Under the pieces are notes generated by a model. The model worked only from the letters and a program-made list of their open reading frames with translations, had not been told where the DNA came from and ran no database searches. From IMG/VR virus record IMGVR_UViG_3300044644_000337, positions 1 to 20,255 of that record: a stretch of DNA of 20,255 nt; one strand, given 5' to 3'. The position numbers and the translations under genes are program-made. This document shows positions 1 to 6,037 of this stretch, one piece after another (the first letter of the stretch is position 1; every line of letters begins with the position of its first letter). The DNA comes from a virus.

Positions 1-312
1 CTGCTCGGGTTTGATCGCGGCTAGATACCGCTCCATCAACTCACGCACCGTGGCTTCGGGGTCACGCGCAACGTAAAACTCCCCGCGTGGTTCAAATATC
101 GCTTGGAACTTTTCTTGGCTCGGGCGTAATTTTCCTTTTTGTACCTTGATTTCTACCCAGCATATCCACGGGGTTTTGTCGGGCAGATTCCGTACGACGA
201 GACGATCCGGTACGCCGCCGTTTGAGGCGTAGTCGAGGACGACGAACCCGGCGGCTGTCAACGCCTGACTGATTAAACCGTCGTTCGCGTCCCGCCTCGC
301 TCGGTATCTCAT
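1..312 (-). CDS. VRR-NUC-like PD-(D/E)xK nuclease, C-terminus cut by window edge
   Basis: An open frame from ATG at 312 reads 104 codons to base 1 without a stop, so the 3' end lies outside the window. The protein begins MRYRARRDANDG. It has the nuclease core G-G-V-P-D36-R-L-V-V, then W-V-E54-I-K56 and G-K-L-R-P-S-Q-E-K-F. This D...ExK arrangement is that of the PD-(D/E)xK superfamily and most resembles VRR-NUC proteins, which phages often encode beside replication helicases. The start overlaps the stop of the upstream gene by 4 bp (ATGA). Family knowledge suggests a structure-specific DNA nuclease in replication or recombination; the exact substrate is inferred. A Holliday-junction resolvase of related fold is the alternative. 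Confidence 0.8.
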   Translation of the reverse strand, partial: MRYRARRDANDGLISQALTAAGFVVLDYASNGGVPDRLVVRNLPDKTPWICWVEIKVQKGKLRPSQEKFQAIFEPRGEFYVARDPEATVRELMERYLAAIKPEQ

Positions 313-692
313 CCCGTGCCTCGTTGATGCAGCGAATCAGCCATATCTGCCACCACACCCTTGTGCGTTTGTTTAGCCCTTTCACGCAGTCGCACCAATC
401 CTTTTTCACTGAACAACCAACGCACCATCGTTACAAGGTGCGGGTCACCGAGAATAGCAGCAGGGTCAGTTTCGCGGATAAGTTCACCCACACGACCTTT
501 CAGCCTCTCCACCTCATCGGGGTCGGTCACTCGGCACAACACCGCATCCAAGTACCGTAACCGTTGCAGTGACCCTTCCTTAAACGATTGTTCCCACCCA
601 GCCATAGCCTGTCTGTCGTAAAACTCGCTACGCTCGTGGTTGATGTCTTTAGGACTGGTTTCCTGTTTCCGATAAAGAATTTCATCTCCCAT
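309..692 (-). CDS. Hypothetical protein, charged, 127 aa
   Basis: Unrecognised soluble protein starting MGDEILYRKQETSPKD. It is rich in charged residues, with no membrane segment or cysteine pairs. The middle (about residues 40-95) looks helical, with repeated D/E and R/L positions (RLRYLDAVLCRVTDPDEVERLKGRV). An AAAGGTGAG ribosome-binding site sits just upstream of the ATG. The stop overlaps the start of the nuclease gene by 4 bp, so the two are probably translationally coupled. The neighbours suggest a role in DNA metabolism, but nothing in the protein itself proves it. Another reverse frame at 527-766 looks like a shadow. Confidence 0.65.
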   Translation of the reverse strand: MGDEILYRKQETSPKDINHERSEFYDRQAMAGWEQSFKEGSLQRLRYLDAVLCRVTDPDEVERLKGRVGELIRETDPAAILGDPHLVTMVRWLFSEKGLVRLRERAKQTHKGVVADMADSLHQRGTG

Positions 693-735
693 GTCTCACC
701 TTTAAGGTCATACCGACCCGATGACTGATGGTGAT

Positions 736-780
736 TCCGCACGGTTGAGACGTAGGAACGCCTCAATGGGATCGTGCGGA
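736..780. repeat. Nested inverted repeat in the gap between two leftward genes
   Basis: Outer arms TCCGCACG (736-743) and CGTGCGGA (773-780) pair perfectly. Inside them TTGAG (745-749) pairs with CTCAA (762-766) around a 12-base loop. A 9-bp direct repeat, GATGACTGA, flanks the structure at 720-728 and 783-791. It lies in the untranslated leader of the 127-aa gene. No T-run follows on either strand, so a simple terminator is unlikely. A regulatory RNA hairpin or protein-binding site is possible. Confidence 0.4.
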
Positions 781-810
781 GTGATGACTGACGGAGCCAT
801 CCGCTGTCGG

Positions 811-1209
811 CTACTTTTCACGGGTTACCCCGTTGCCATTTGCGCTTCCCGACTGACGCCGCGCACCCACAGGCTGGCTGCCCCGGTGTGGGTTTAGGGT
901 CATCTTGCGCGTAGTTTCCCCGACCAAGATGCCCGAGTAATTAGGCGTGGTGGGGTGGTTGACAGAACTAGAACAGTCCTTCAAACTTCCATCACGCTCA
1001 AATCGCAAGTTAAGCGTAAGGCAGCCCCCCTGCCGCGTCAAGCCCCCGCCAACCGGGGGCTTTTCGTTTCTAGCTTCCGTGACGGCATCACAGACAATCT
1101 TGATGACCGCTGCCCTCTCCCTTGCCTTACGCCGTGAAGCCCTTGCAGACGCACGGCGCTCGCTTATACGCGACCAATAATAAGCACGGTGGTAGGCGGT
1201 ACGGCTCAT
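811..1209 (-). CDS. Hypothetical basic protein, 132 aa
   Basis: Unrecognised protein with a very basic N-terminal half (MSRTAYHRAYYWSRISERRASARASRR, continuing in R/K-rich helix to about residue 40) and a low-complexity, Gly/Ser/Thr-rich C-terminal half. Its ATG overlaps the methyltransferase stop by 4 bp, which supports the N-terminal part as a real, coupled gene. The C-terminal half is less certain: its codons coincide with a strong hairpin on the other strand (1041-1064), and the amino-acid composition there resembles read-through of non-coding DNA. A nucleic-acid-binding role is only a guess from the basic residues. Confidence 0.5.
   Translation of the reverse strand: MSRTAYHRAYYWSRISERRASARASRRKARERAAVIKIVCDAVTEARNEKPPVGGGLTRQGGCLTLNLRFERDGSLKDCSSSVNHPTTPNYSGILVGETTRKMTLNPHRGSQPVGARRQSGSANGNGVTREK
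1041..1064 (+). terminator. Strong intrinsic terminator on the + strand, antisense to the leftward operon
   Basis: AGCCCCCG (1041-1048) and CGGGGGCT (1054-1061) form a perfect 8-bp GC-rich stem with a 5-base loop CCAAC, followed directly by a T-tract (TTTTCGTTT). This is the classic rho-independent arrangement for transcripts running left to right. On the minus strand the bases after the stem are CTTGACG, so it should not stop the leftward operon efficiently. No protein-coding gene on the + strand leads into it. Confidence 0.65.
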
Positions 1210-2309
1210 AACGCTTCTACGGCAGCGATACGCTCACCGATCCAACGCATCACTGGCACAGCCATGCTGTTGCCTATTGCCTTGTAACGTGGGCCGTCAG
1301 GTGACTCTGGTTTGTTGCGCCAAGGAATGTTGGTGTAACCGTCTAGGAAGCCTTGCAGCCGCTCGCACTCCACGGGCGTGAGGCGGCGGACTTGCGTGGC
1401 GGTTGCAATGGCTGGGAGTGGTCTGCCTCCGCCGGTTGGCGACCCTTTAAGCAACGGCCCTGTTGACTCGTCCATCGTATGCGCGTTGTTTTCGTAATCC
1501 ACGCCACCGATGTACGGCTGCGTTACAAAGTTGTGGTCACGGTTATGACCCGGGCCTTTGTGATCCGTTGCCATTAAAGTCTCTGCAACGCGCTCCACAA
1601 TGGCTTTGCCCTCATCAACCCATTGGTTGCTGCCCCACTTTGCCCCGTCATGGGCTTGCAACGTAGGCGCTATGGGGAAGGTTTCTGACGTTGGGTCAAG
1701 ACGCATTCCAAAGCTTGCTGTAAGGCACTTGGCAGCGTCTTGCCGCGTTTCTCGGCTCGACGCAGGATGCCCTTGCAGGCTGTGGCGCTCAAATAGAACC
1801 GCTGCGGCACGGTGCCAGTCTCCAAGGTATCCGACAACGAACACACGGCGGCGTCGCTGGGCCACTCCGAAGTATTGAGCGTCAAGAACCCGGTAGGCGA
1901 ACCCATACCCGAGTTCTGCCAACATTCCGAGGAAGGTTCCAAAGTCCCGTCCTCCGTTAGACGACAAGACGCCGGGGACGTTCTCCCATACCAACCACTT
2001 GGGGCGATAGCGTTTAGCAATTGCGCCGTAGGTAAGCATGAGGTTGCCACGCGGGTCTGCCAGTCCTTTTCGCAGTCCTGCGACGCTAAAGGATTGGCAA
2101 GGGGTTCCTCCCACAAGAAGGTTGATTGGTTCATCAGGCCATGCCTCGTATTGGGTCATGTCCCCATAGTTAGGGACGGTGGGGTAATGGTGTTTGAGTA
2201 CGGCAGACGGAAAAGGCTCAATCTCGCTGTACCACGCGGCTTTCCACCCAAGGGGATGCCAAGCCACCGTGGCAGCCTCTACGCCGCTGCATACGCTTCC
2301 GTAAATCAC
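1206..2309 (-). CDS. dcm: DNA C5-cytosine methyltransferase
   Basis: Transfers a methyl group from S-adenosylmethionine to C5 of cytosine in DNA. The conserved motifs appear in order: motif I near residues 7-13 (CSGVEAA), motif IV with catalytic Cys in GGTPC71QSFSVAG, motif VI W-E109-N-V, motif VIII Q151RRRR, then a variable target-recognition region of about 150 residues, motif IX (RRLTPVECERLQGF) and motif X (AIGNSMAVPVM). At 367 aa it is complete. The start is GTG at 2309, overlapping the upstream Cro-like stop (GTGA). No cognate restriction endonuclease is recognisable alongside, so it is probably a solitary phage enzyme that protects the genome from host restriction. The recognition sequence cannot be read from the protein. 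Confidence 0.96.
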   Translation of the reverse strand: MIYGSVCSGVEAATVAWHPLGWKAAWYSEIEPFPSAVLKHHYPTVPNYGDMTQYEAWPDEPINLLVGGTPCQSFSVAGLRKGLADPRGNLMLTYGAIAKRYRPKWLVWENVPGVLSSNGGRDFGTFLGMLAELGYGFAYRVLDAQYFGVAQRRRRVFVVGYLGDWHRAAAVLFERHSLQGHPASSRETRQDAAKCLTASFGMRLDPTSETFPIAPTLQAHDGAKWGSNQWVDEGKAIVERVAETLMATDHKGPGHNRDHNFVTQPYIGGVDYENNAHTMDESTGPLLKGSPTGGGRPLPAIATATQVRRLTPVECERLQGFLDGYTNIPWRNKPESPDGPRYKAIGNSMAVPVMRWIGERIAAVEAL

Positions 2310-2494
2310 CCGGGACGGGCCACCTTGCCCGCTTCATATTGCCAACGCCGAGCCTCTGGAACTTTGCCAGCCTTGACCCATTGCTGTACCGCGGCTCGGG
2401 TAACCCCAAAAGCCTTGGCAACAGCATATTGGGAGCCGTATTGCTTGATGAGTTGTTGCGGTTTCATGGGAGGGGAGGATAGGGGGGTTGACAT
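2306..2494 (-). CDS. Cro-like (YdaS-type) helix-turn-helix repressor
   Basis: Small DNA-binding protein with the helix-turn-helix QYAVAKAFGVTRAAVQQWVKAGKVPEARR, split here as QYAVAKAFGV followed by TRAAVQQWVKAGKVP. This matches the Cro/YdaS family of phage early regulators. Two starts are possible: ATG 2494 (MSTPLSSPPMKPQQL, 62 aa) or ATG 2467 (MKPQQLIKQYGS, 53 aa), the more typical N-terminus. Neither has a good ribosome-binding site. It heads the leftward operon and its stop overlaps the methyltransferase start. The first ATG lies inside the 17-bp palindrome at 2488-2504, so autorepression and control of the rightward promoter are likely (inference). Confidence 0.85.
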   Translation of the reverse strand: MSTPLSSPPMKPQQLIKQYGSQYAVAKAFGVTRAAVQQWVKAGKVPEARRWQYEAGKVARPG

Positions 2495-2516
2495 GGCCTG
2501 TCAAGGCAACTATCCT
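2488..2516 (+). promoter_or_regulatory. Rightward early promoter with overlapping palindromic operator
   Basis: TTGACA (2488-2493, consensus -35), a 17-bp spacer and TATCCT (2511-2516, -10-like) precede the rightward genes. The -35 box is the left arm of the palindrome TTGACATGGCCTGTCAA (2488-2504). A third TTGACA half-site lies at 2525-2530, near the expected transcription start. Binding to these sites would occlude RNA polymerase, fitting regulation by the adjacent Cro-like protein. A leftward promoter for the repressor operon should overlap this region; only a weak candidate (TTGTGT, 17 bp, GATAGT on the minus strand) is visible. Confidence 0.7.
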
Positions 2517-2550
2517 ATGCCTCGTTGACAAACACAACGGAGCAATAGAA

Positions 2551-2835
2551 ATGCCTACCTTTGAAACCAAAATCTACGCAATTGGCGTTTATTGGCAAGC
2601 CGAGATTGAATACAGCCTTGACGCAAACATTGACGTCACTGACGTATGGCTGCTTGGCTGCTATCCCGAGGGCTGTGAGGCGACACGCGCCGTTGATCGC
2701 AACGACTACGACCCGTACCGCGTCCGCGCCGACATCGGCTATTTTTCGCCAGCCGAATACGAAGAAATTTTGCGCCGTTGCAAACTTGACTTCGCCAAAC
2801 AATGCGCCGCTGCCGAGGAGGCGATGTATGAATAA
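2551..2835 (+). CDS. Hypothetical early protein, 94 aa
   Basis: First gene of the rightward operon. The ATG at 2551 was chosen because GGAG at 2539-2542 is well placed and an upstream in-frame TTG would start inside the promoter. The product begins MPTFETKIYAIGVYWQAEIEY and is acidic, with aromatic residues and a helical C-terminal half (SPAEYEEILRRCKLDFAKQ). The first half could form beta strands. It has no recognisable domain and no membrane segment. As the first early gene it might act in host takeover or regulation, but this is only positional inference. Confidence 0.7.
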   Translation: MPTFETKIYAIGVYWQAEIEYSLDANIDVTDVWLLGCYPEGCEATRAVDRNDYDPYRVRADIGYFSPAEYEEILRRCKLDFAKQCAAAEEAMYE

Positions 2836-2950
2836 GCAGCAATCACTCTGGCCGGTAGTCGTCCTGCTCATCATCCTTTACGGCATCGCTTGCATCGTTG
2901 AGCCTTGCGACGGTCACTCGTGTGACGCGGAGGTGTCCAATGTTCGATGA
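2828..2950 (+). CDS. Small single-pass membrane protein, 40 aa
   Basis: The frame starts MNKQQSLWPVVVLLIILYGIA and ends in a short polar tail with three cysteines (CIVEPC and HSC). Residues 7-23 form one hydrophobic segment. AGGAGG at 2815-2820 is ideally spaced from the ATG, and the gene overlaps the preceding stop by 8 bp and the next start by 11 bp, as expected in this tightly packed operon. The family is not recognised. It probably sits in the inner membrane; function unknown. Confidence 0.6.
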   Translation: MNKQQSLWPVVVLLIILYGIACIVEPCDGHSCDAEVSNVR

Positions 2951-3083
2951 ACTGCCGTGGGGTGACGACGGGGCCGACTGGTGGCAGCAACTCGACCTTG
3001 AGATGCAGGAACGCGAGGAACAAGAACGCATTGAAGCCTGCAACAACGCAATCAACCAATTGAGGAACGATCATGCAGAGTGA
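2940..3083 (+). CDS. Small acidic protein, 47 aa
   Basis: Starts MFDELPWGDDGADWWQQ with GGAGGTG upstream, then a highly charged helix (EMQEREEQERIEACNN). It overlaps the membrane-protein gene upstream and the ERF gene downstream (3073-3083). A longer frame from 2898 would lack this ribosome-binding site. Short phage proteins opening with MFDELPW are familiar in early regions, but I cannot assign a role. The acidic character could suit a protein-binding inhibitor, which is speculation. Confidence 0.6.
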   Translation: MFDELPWGDDGADWWQQLDLEMQEREEQERIEACNNAINQLRNDHAE

Positions 3084-3606
3084 AACTATTGGCGCATTGG
3101 CCGCCGCGCTGGCAAAGGCGCAAAGCCAAATCAGTGGGGCAGTGAAGGACGCGGCCAACCCGTTTTTTAAATCGAAATACGCTGACCTTGAGTCAGTCTG
3201 GCAAGCCTGCCGCAAGCCGCTCACCGACAACGGCTTGGCGGTTACGCAAACCAGCCGCTACACGACTGACGGGCTGATGTTGGTCACGACCCTGCTGCAT
3301 AGCAGTGGCGAATGGATCAGCGGCGAAATGCCGGTACTGACCAAGGATGCCAGCCCGCAAGCGCAAGGCTCGGGCATTACCTACGCACGCCGATATGCGT
3401 TGGCGGCCATCGTTGGGGTGTATCAGACCGACGACGACGCCGAGGCCGCACAGGCGCGTGGAATTAAGCCCGACCCCAAGGTGCTTGACCAAATTGCCGC
3501 TTGCGACTCCGCAGAGGCTCTCACGGCGTTGTTCAAGTCGCTGCCGGTGGATGCCCGCCAGTTGCACATGGACGCTTTTACGAACCGCAAGAAGGAACTG
3601 GCGTGA
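3073..3606 (+). CDS. erf: ERF-family single-strand annealing recombinase
   Basis: ERF proteins bind single-stranded DNA and anneal complementary strands during phage recombination and genome circularisation. The family core is clear: A-x-A-LAKAQSQISGAVKDAANPFFKSKYADLESVW near the N-terminus, LTDNGLAVTQT, LVTTLLHSSGEWISGEM, then QAQGSGITYARRYALAAIVGVYQTDDDAEAA at about residues 95-127. The C-terminal 45 residues vary, as is usual. The gene is complete at 177 aa, somewhat short for the family. It is followed at once by a YqaJ-type exonuclease, a standard exonuclease/annealing-protein pair analogous to Red exo/beta. Confidence 0.95.
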   Translation: MQSETIGALAAALAKAQSQISGAVKDAANPFFKSKYADLESVWQACRKPLTDNGLAVTQTSRYTTDGLMLVTTLLHSSGEWISGEMPVLTKDASPQAQGSGITYARRYALAAIVGVYQTDDDAEAAQARGIKPDPKVLDQIAACDSAEALTALFKSLPVDARQLHMDAFTNRKKELA

Positions 3607-4214
3607 TGGAACAGCGCACCGACGAATGGTTTGCAGCCCGGTTGGGTAAGGTCACCGCTAGCCGCGTGGCTGACGTTGTAGCCAAGACGAAAAACGGGTA
3701 CAGCGCATCCCGCGACAATTACATGGCCGACCTTATCGTAGAACGGTTAACGGGGCAGAAAGCGTCCTCGTTCAGCAACGCTGCGATGGACTGGGGTACT
3801 GAGCAGGAACCTAACGCTAGGGCCGCCTACAGCGCCCGTACAGGCGAGTTGGTGGAGGAAGTGGGGTTTATCCCGCACGCCATCTTGCACGACTCTGGCG
3901 CGTCTCCAGACGGCCGCATGGGTAATGGTTTGGTGGAGTTTAAGGCTCCCAACACGGCCACCCACCTTGAGTATTTGTTAGCCGGTAAACCCCCAGAAAA
4001 GTACGTCACCCAAATGCAGTGGCAGATGGCGTGTACCGGAGCGGCATGGTGCGACTTTGTGTCTTATGACCCACGCTTGCCCGAGCATCTGCAAATGCTC
4101 ATCGTGCGGGTGCCGCGTGACGACAAGCGCATTGCAGAGTTGGAAGGCGAGGTGCGTAAGTTCCTCGCAGAGTTAGACGACAAACTGGCAAAACTGAAGG
4201 AGTTGAAGGTATGA
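3606..4214 (+). CDS. YqaJ / lambda-exonuclease family recombination nuclease
   Basis: Processive 5'-3' double-strand DNA exonuclease family that makes single-stranded tails for the annealing protein. ATG 3606 overlaps the ERF stop by one base (TGATG) with GAAGGA upstream, giving 202 aa. Visible motifs: EQRTDEWFAARLGKVTASR (N-terminal family signature), W63-G-T-E66 region, catalytic S-P-D102-G with L-V-E111-F-K113, and Q136-M-Q-W-Q-M. These give the full PD-(D/E)xK active site. The last 30 residues form a charged helix. A longer frame from 3501 overlaps the ERF gene and is not needed. Its stop overlaps the next start by 4 bp. Confidence 0.95.
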   Translation: MEQRTDEWFAARLGKVTASRVADVVAKTKNGYSASRDNYMADLIVERLTGQKASSFSNAAMDWGTEQEPNARAAYSARTGELVEEVGFIPHAILHDSGASPDGRMGNGLVEFKAPNTATHLEYLLAGKPPEKYVTQMQWQMACTGAAWCDFVSYDPRLPEHLQMLIVRVPRDDKRIAELEGEVRKFLAELDDKLAKLKELKV

Positions 4215-4471
4215 ATTACGATCCGAACATGAAGGGCGTGCTGTTTCGCAACGACAAGGGCGAAAACGCCAGCAGGCCCGACTACCGTGGTACGTGCGTC
4301 ATCAACAACGTCGATTACAACGTGTCGGGCTGGATCAAGGCCAGCAAAAAGACGGGCGATAAATACATGAGCCTGTCATTTCAAGCCAAAAGCGAGGGCA
4401 AGGTGACTCGCCAGCCCGCCAAGACGGAAATGACCGAGGACAATTGGCATGACGACGCCATCCCGTTCTGA
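4211..4471 (+). CDS. Putative single-strand DNA-binding protein with SSB-type acidic tip
   Basis: 86-aa protein: a small beta-rich body (MKGVLFRNDKGENASRPDY, then CVINNVDYNVSGWIKAS, KYMSLSFQ), a short linker and the ending WHDDAIPF. Bacterial SSB proteins end in an acidic D/E-rich peptide finishing I-P-F, which recruits partner enzymes. The DDAIPF end here fits that rule. The body resembles DUF736-like small phage/plasmid proteins and could be an OB-like fold, but this is inference. It lies directly after exonuclease and annealing protein with a 4-bp ATGA overlap, so a role in handling the ssDNA intermediate is likely. Confidence 0.7.
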   Translation: MNYDPNMKGVLFRNDKGENASRPDYRGTCVINNVDYNVSGWIKASKKTGDKYMSLSFQAKSEGKVTRQPAKTEMTEDNWHDDAIPF

Positions 4472-5135
4472 CCTGCGCGTGTTTGTGGGCTGGGACAGCC
4501 GCGAGGACATCGCGTATCAGGTATGCCGCAAAAGCATCTTGAAGCACGCCAGCATTTTGGTGGATATACAGCCCATCAAACAGTCAGAACTTCGGGAGCA
4601 AGGACTTTACTGGCGTGAGCATGATCCGCTGTCGTCTACGGAGTTTTCGTTTACGCGCTTTTTGACCCCATACCTCGCCGGGTATGACGGCTGGGTCTTG
4701 TTTTGCGATTGCGATTTTCTTTTTCGGGGGGACATTGCCGCGATCACCGACTACATGGACGGGGCAAAAGCGTGCTTTGTGGTACAGCACGATTACCGGC
4801 CTACCGAGGCCGTCAAAATGGACAACAAGGCGCAGCATTTGTACCCACGTAAGAACTGGTCATCGTTCATGTTTATCAACTGCGGACACCCACAAGTCAA
4901 GGCATTGACGCCCGAGGTGGTCAATCGTGAATCGGGTATGTACCTGCACCGCTTTCAATGGCTTACCGATGACGTCATTGGGTCGCTGCCGGTCGCGTGG
5001 AACTACCTAGAAGGATGGTATTTCCGTCACGACTGCCCGAACCCGCAAGCCGTTCACTTCACACGAGGTGGGCCGTGGTTCCGCGACTACGTAGACGTTG
5101 AGTTTGGCAAGGAATGGCTAGAGGCCAGCCGTTGA
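4449..5135 (+). CDS. GT-A fold glycosyltransferase
   Basis: 228-aa protein with a nucleotide-sugar-transferase look: RVFVGWDSREDIAYQVC at the N-terminus, SSTEFSFTRFLTPYL, the metal-binding D-x-D in FCD87CD89FLFRGDI, VVQHDYRPTEAVKM, KNWSSFMFINCGHP and the C-terminal WLTDDVIGSLPVAWNYL. These match phage and bacterial glycosyltransferases related to LPS-type enzymes. No signal peptide or membrane segment is seen. It overlaps the SSB-like gene by 23 bp and the NinB gene by 22 bp, so it is fully built into the recombination operon. Acceptor unknown: host surface glycans (receptor masking), a host protein, or phage DNA are all possible. Confidence 0.88.
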   Translation: MTTPSRSDLRVFVGWDSREDIAYQVCRKSILKHASILVDIQPIKQSELREQGLYWREHDPLSSTEFSFTRFLTPYLAGYDGWVLFCDCDFLFRGDIAAITDYMDGAKACFVVQHDYRPTEAVKMDNKAQHLYPRKNWSSFMFINCGHPQVKALTPEVVNRESGMYLHRFQWLTDDVIGSLPVAWNYLEGWYFRHDCPNPQAVHFTRGGPWFRDYVDVEFGKEWLEASR

Positions 5136-5557
5136 AACGCATATTCCCCAAGGGTACGACGCCAGAACAGTTGGCCGTGGCTGCTGCACGTATGGTGCAG
5201 GGGCTATCGTCCGACCGGGCGTGGTGCATTGAGGTGCTGGAATGGAAGAAGCCGCGCACCAACCAGCAGAACTCGTTTTTATGGGGTGTGGCTTACCCCG
5301 CAGTCCTTGAGGGCGGCGGTGAGGCATTGCATGGTTGGACGCGGGACGACTTGCACGAGTATTTCCTTGGGGAATGTTTTGGCTGGGAGACGCTGGAAGG
5401 GTTTGGGCGTAAGCGTATGCGGCCCCTCAAGCGTTCCAGCAAATTGACCAAACAAGAATTTAGTGACTATCTATTGTTTCTTGAAACACGGTGCGCCCAA
5501 ATGGGCATCGTCATACCGGAGCCTATCATACCGGAGCCTATCTATGACGCAAACTGA
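5114..5557 (+). CDS. ninB: NinB-like recombination protein
   Basis: Resembles lambda NinB (Orf), a DNA-binding recombination mediator that assists loading of recombinases onto ssDNA. Recognisable stretches are WKKPRTNQQNSFLWGVAYPAV, GWTRDDLHEYFLGECFG and KRSSKLTKQEFSDYLLFLETRCAQMGI. Length (147 aa) is normal. Two starts compete: ATG 5114 with a poor ribosome-binding site, and TTG 5132, which overlaps the glycosyltransferase stop (TTGA) and has GAGG at 5121-5124. The second would give LKRIFPKG... (141 aa). The C-terminus carries a duplicated pentapeptide encoded by a 15-bp repeat. Confidence 0.88.
   Translation: MARGQPLKRIFPKGTTPEQLAVAAARMVQGLSSDRAWCIEVLEWKKPRTNQQNSFLWGVAYPAVLEGGGEALHGWTRDDLHEYFLGECFGWETLEGFGRKRMRPLKRSSKLTKQEFSDYLLFLETRCAQMGIVIPEPIIPEPIYDAN
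5511..5540 (+). repeat. Perfect 15-bp tandem duplication at the ninB-HTH gene junction
   Basis: TCATACCGGAGCCTA occurs twice head to tail (5511-5525, 5526-5540). It duplicates five residues at the end of NinB without a frameshift. The second copy supplies the GGAG that acts as ribosome-binding site for the ATG at 5544. Confidence 0.9.
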
Positions 5558-5756
5558 CGCGATTAGAGCGCACTTGCTGACAGGTGCGCCCATTACCCCC
5601 CTTGAAGCCCTAGACCGATACGGATGCTTTAGGCTCGCCGCTCGCATCATTGAATTGCGAAAGGCGGGGTTGGACATTGAAACGGTTACCGAAACCCGCA
5701 ACGGCAAGAAGTACGCCCGTTATGTGCTGCGCGGACAGGCCGAGTTATTCGCGTGA
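5544..5756 (+). CDS. Small helix-turn-helix protein, 70 aa
   Basis: Begins MTQTDAIRAHLLTGAPITPLEALD and continues RYGCFRLAARIIELRKAGL, then a short beta-wing (TVTETRNGKKYARYVL). This matches the winged helix-turn-helix family (HTH_39-like) common in phage ninB regions. ATG 5544 is chosen over an upstream frame start (5463) because GGAG precedes it at the right distance and the protein then begins where the family does. It overlaps the ninB stop by 14 bp and ends in GTGA overlap with the next gene. Probably DNA-binding; target unknown. Confidence 0.75.
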   Translation: MTQTDAIRAHLLTGAPITPLEALDRYGCFRLAARIIELRKAGLDIETVTETRNGKKYARYVLRGQAELFA

Positions 5757-6037
5757 ACCTACGCAAACAAGCCAAGGGCCGAGGCTGCACGGTACGCCTG
5801 CCGGGGGTGTGCAACCACAACAGCGAAACCGTGGTGCTGGCGCATATACGGATGCCCGGTATTAGCGGCATGGGGTTAAAGGCTGACGATCTACTGGGAG
5901 CGTGGGCGTGTAGCGCGTGCCACGACGCAATCGACCGCAGGGCGCATACTGACCTTGACCGCGACTATGTGCGTTTAGCGCACCTTGAGGGAATGGTTAG
6001 AACCATCGCACAACTACGAGCGGAGGGCGTCGTATGA
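5753..6037 (+). CDS. DUF1364 (YbcO-type) putative nuclease
   Basis: 94-aa protein starting at GTG 5753, overlapping the previous stop. The family pattern is clear: MNLRKQAKGRGCTVRLPGVC, N-S-E-T-V-V-L-AHIRMPGISGMGLK, DDLLGAWACSACHDAIDRR. Conserved Cys12, Cys20, His31 and the CSACH group fit a metal-dependent HNH-like nuclease. The E. coli relative YbcO sits in a cryptic lambdoid prophage near ninB-type genes, as here. It probably cleaves recombination intermediates (inference). Complete, with no anomalies. Confidence 0.88.
   Translation: MNLRKQAKGRGCTVRLPGVCNHNSETVVLAHIRMPGISGMGLKADDLLGAWACSACHDAIDRRAHTDLDRDYVRLAHLEGMVRTIAQLRAEGVV

Noticed and set aside
92-409. Minus-strand frame of 105 aa at the left edge
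   Set aside because: The true frame here encodes the VRR-NUC-like nuclease with its active-site residues; this one is out of frame with low-complexity Arg-rich sequence.
1670-2134. Minus-strand frame of 154 aa inside the methyltransferase gene
   Set aside because: Out-of-frame shadow of a confidently identified gene.
1206-2309. Complete restriction-modification system with the nuclease at 1-312 as partner
   Set aside because: The nuclease has the VRR-NUC layout seen in replication modules and is two genes away, so a cognate restriction enzyme is not supported.
1812-2528. Long + strand open frame (238 aa)
   Set aside because: It is antisense to the methyltransferase, whose motifs are all in place, and has no family resemblance or ribosome-binding site.
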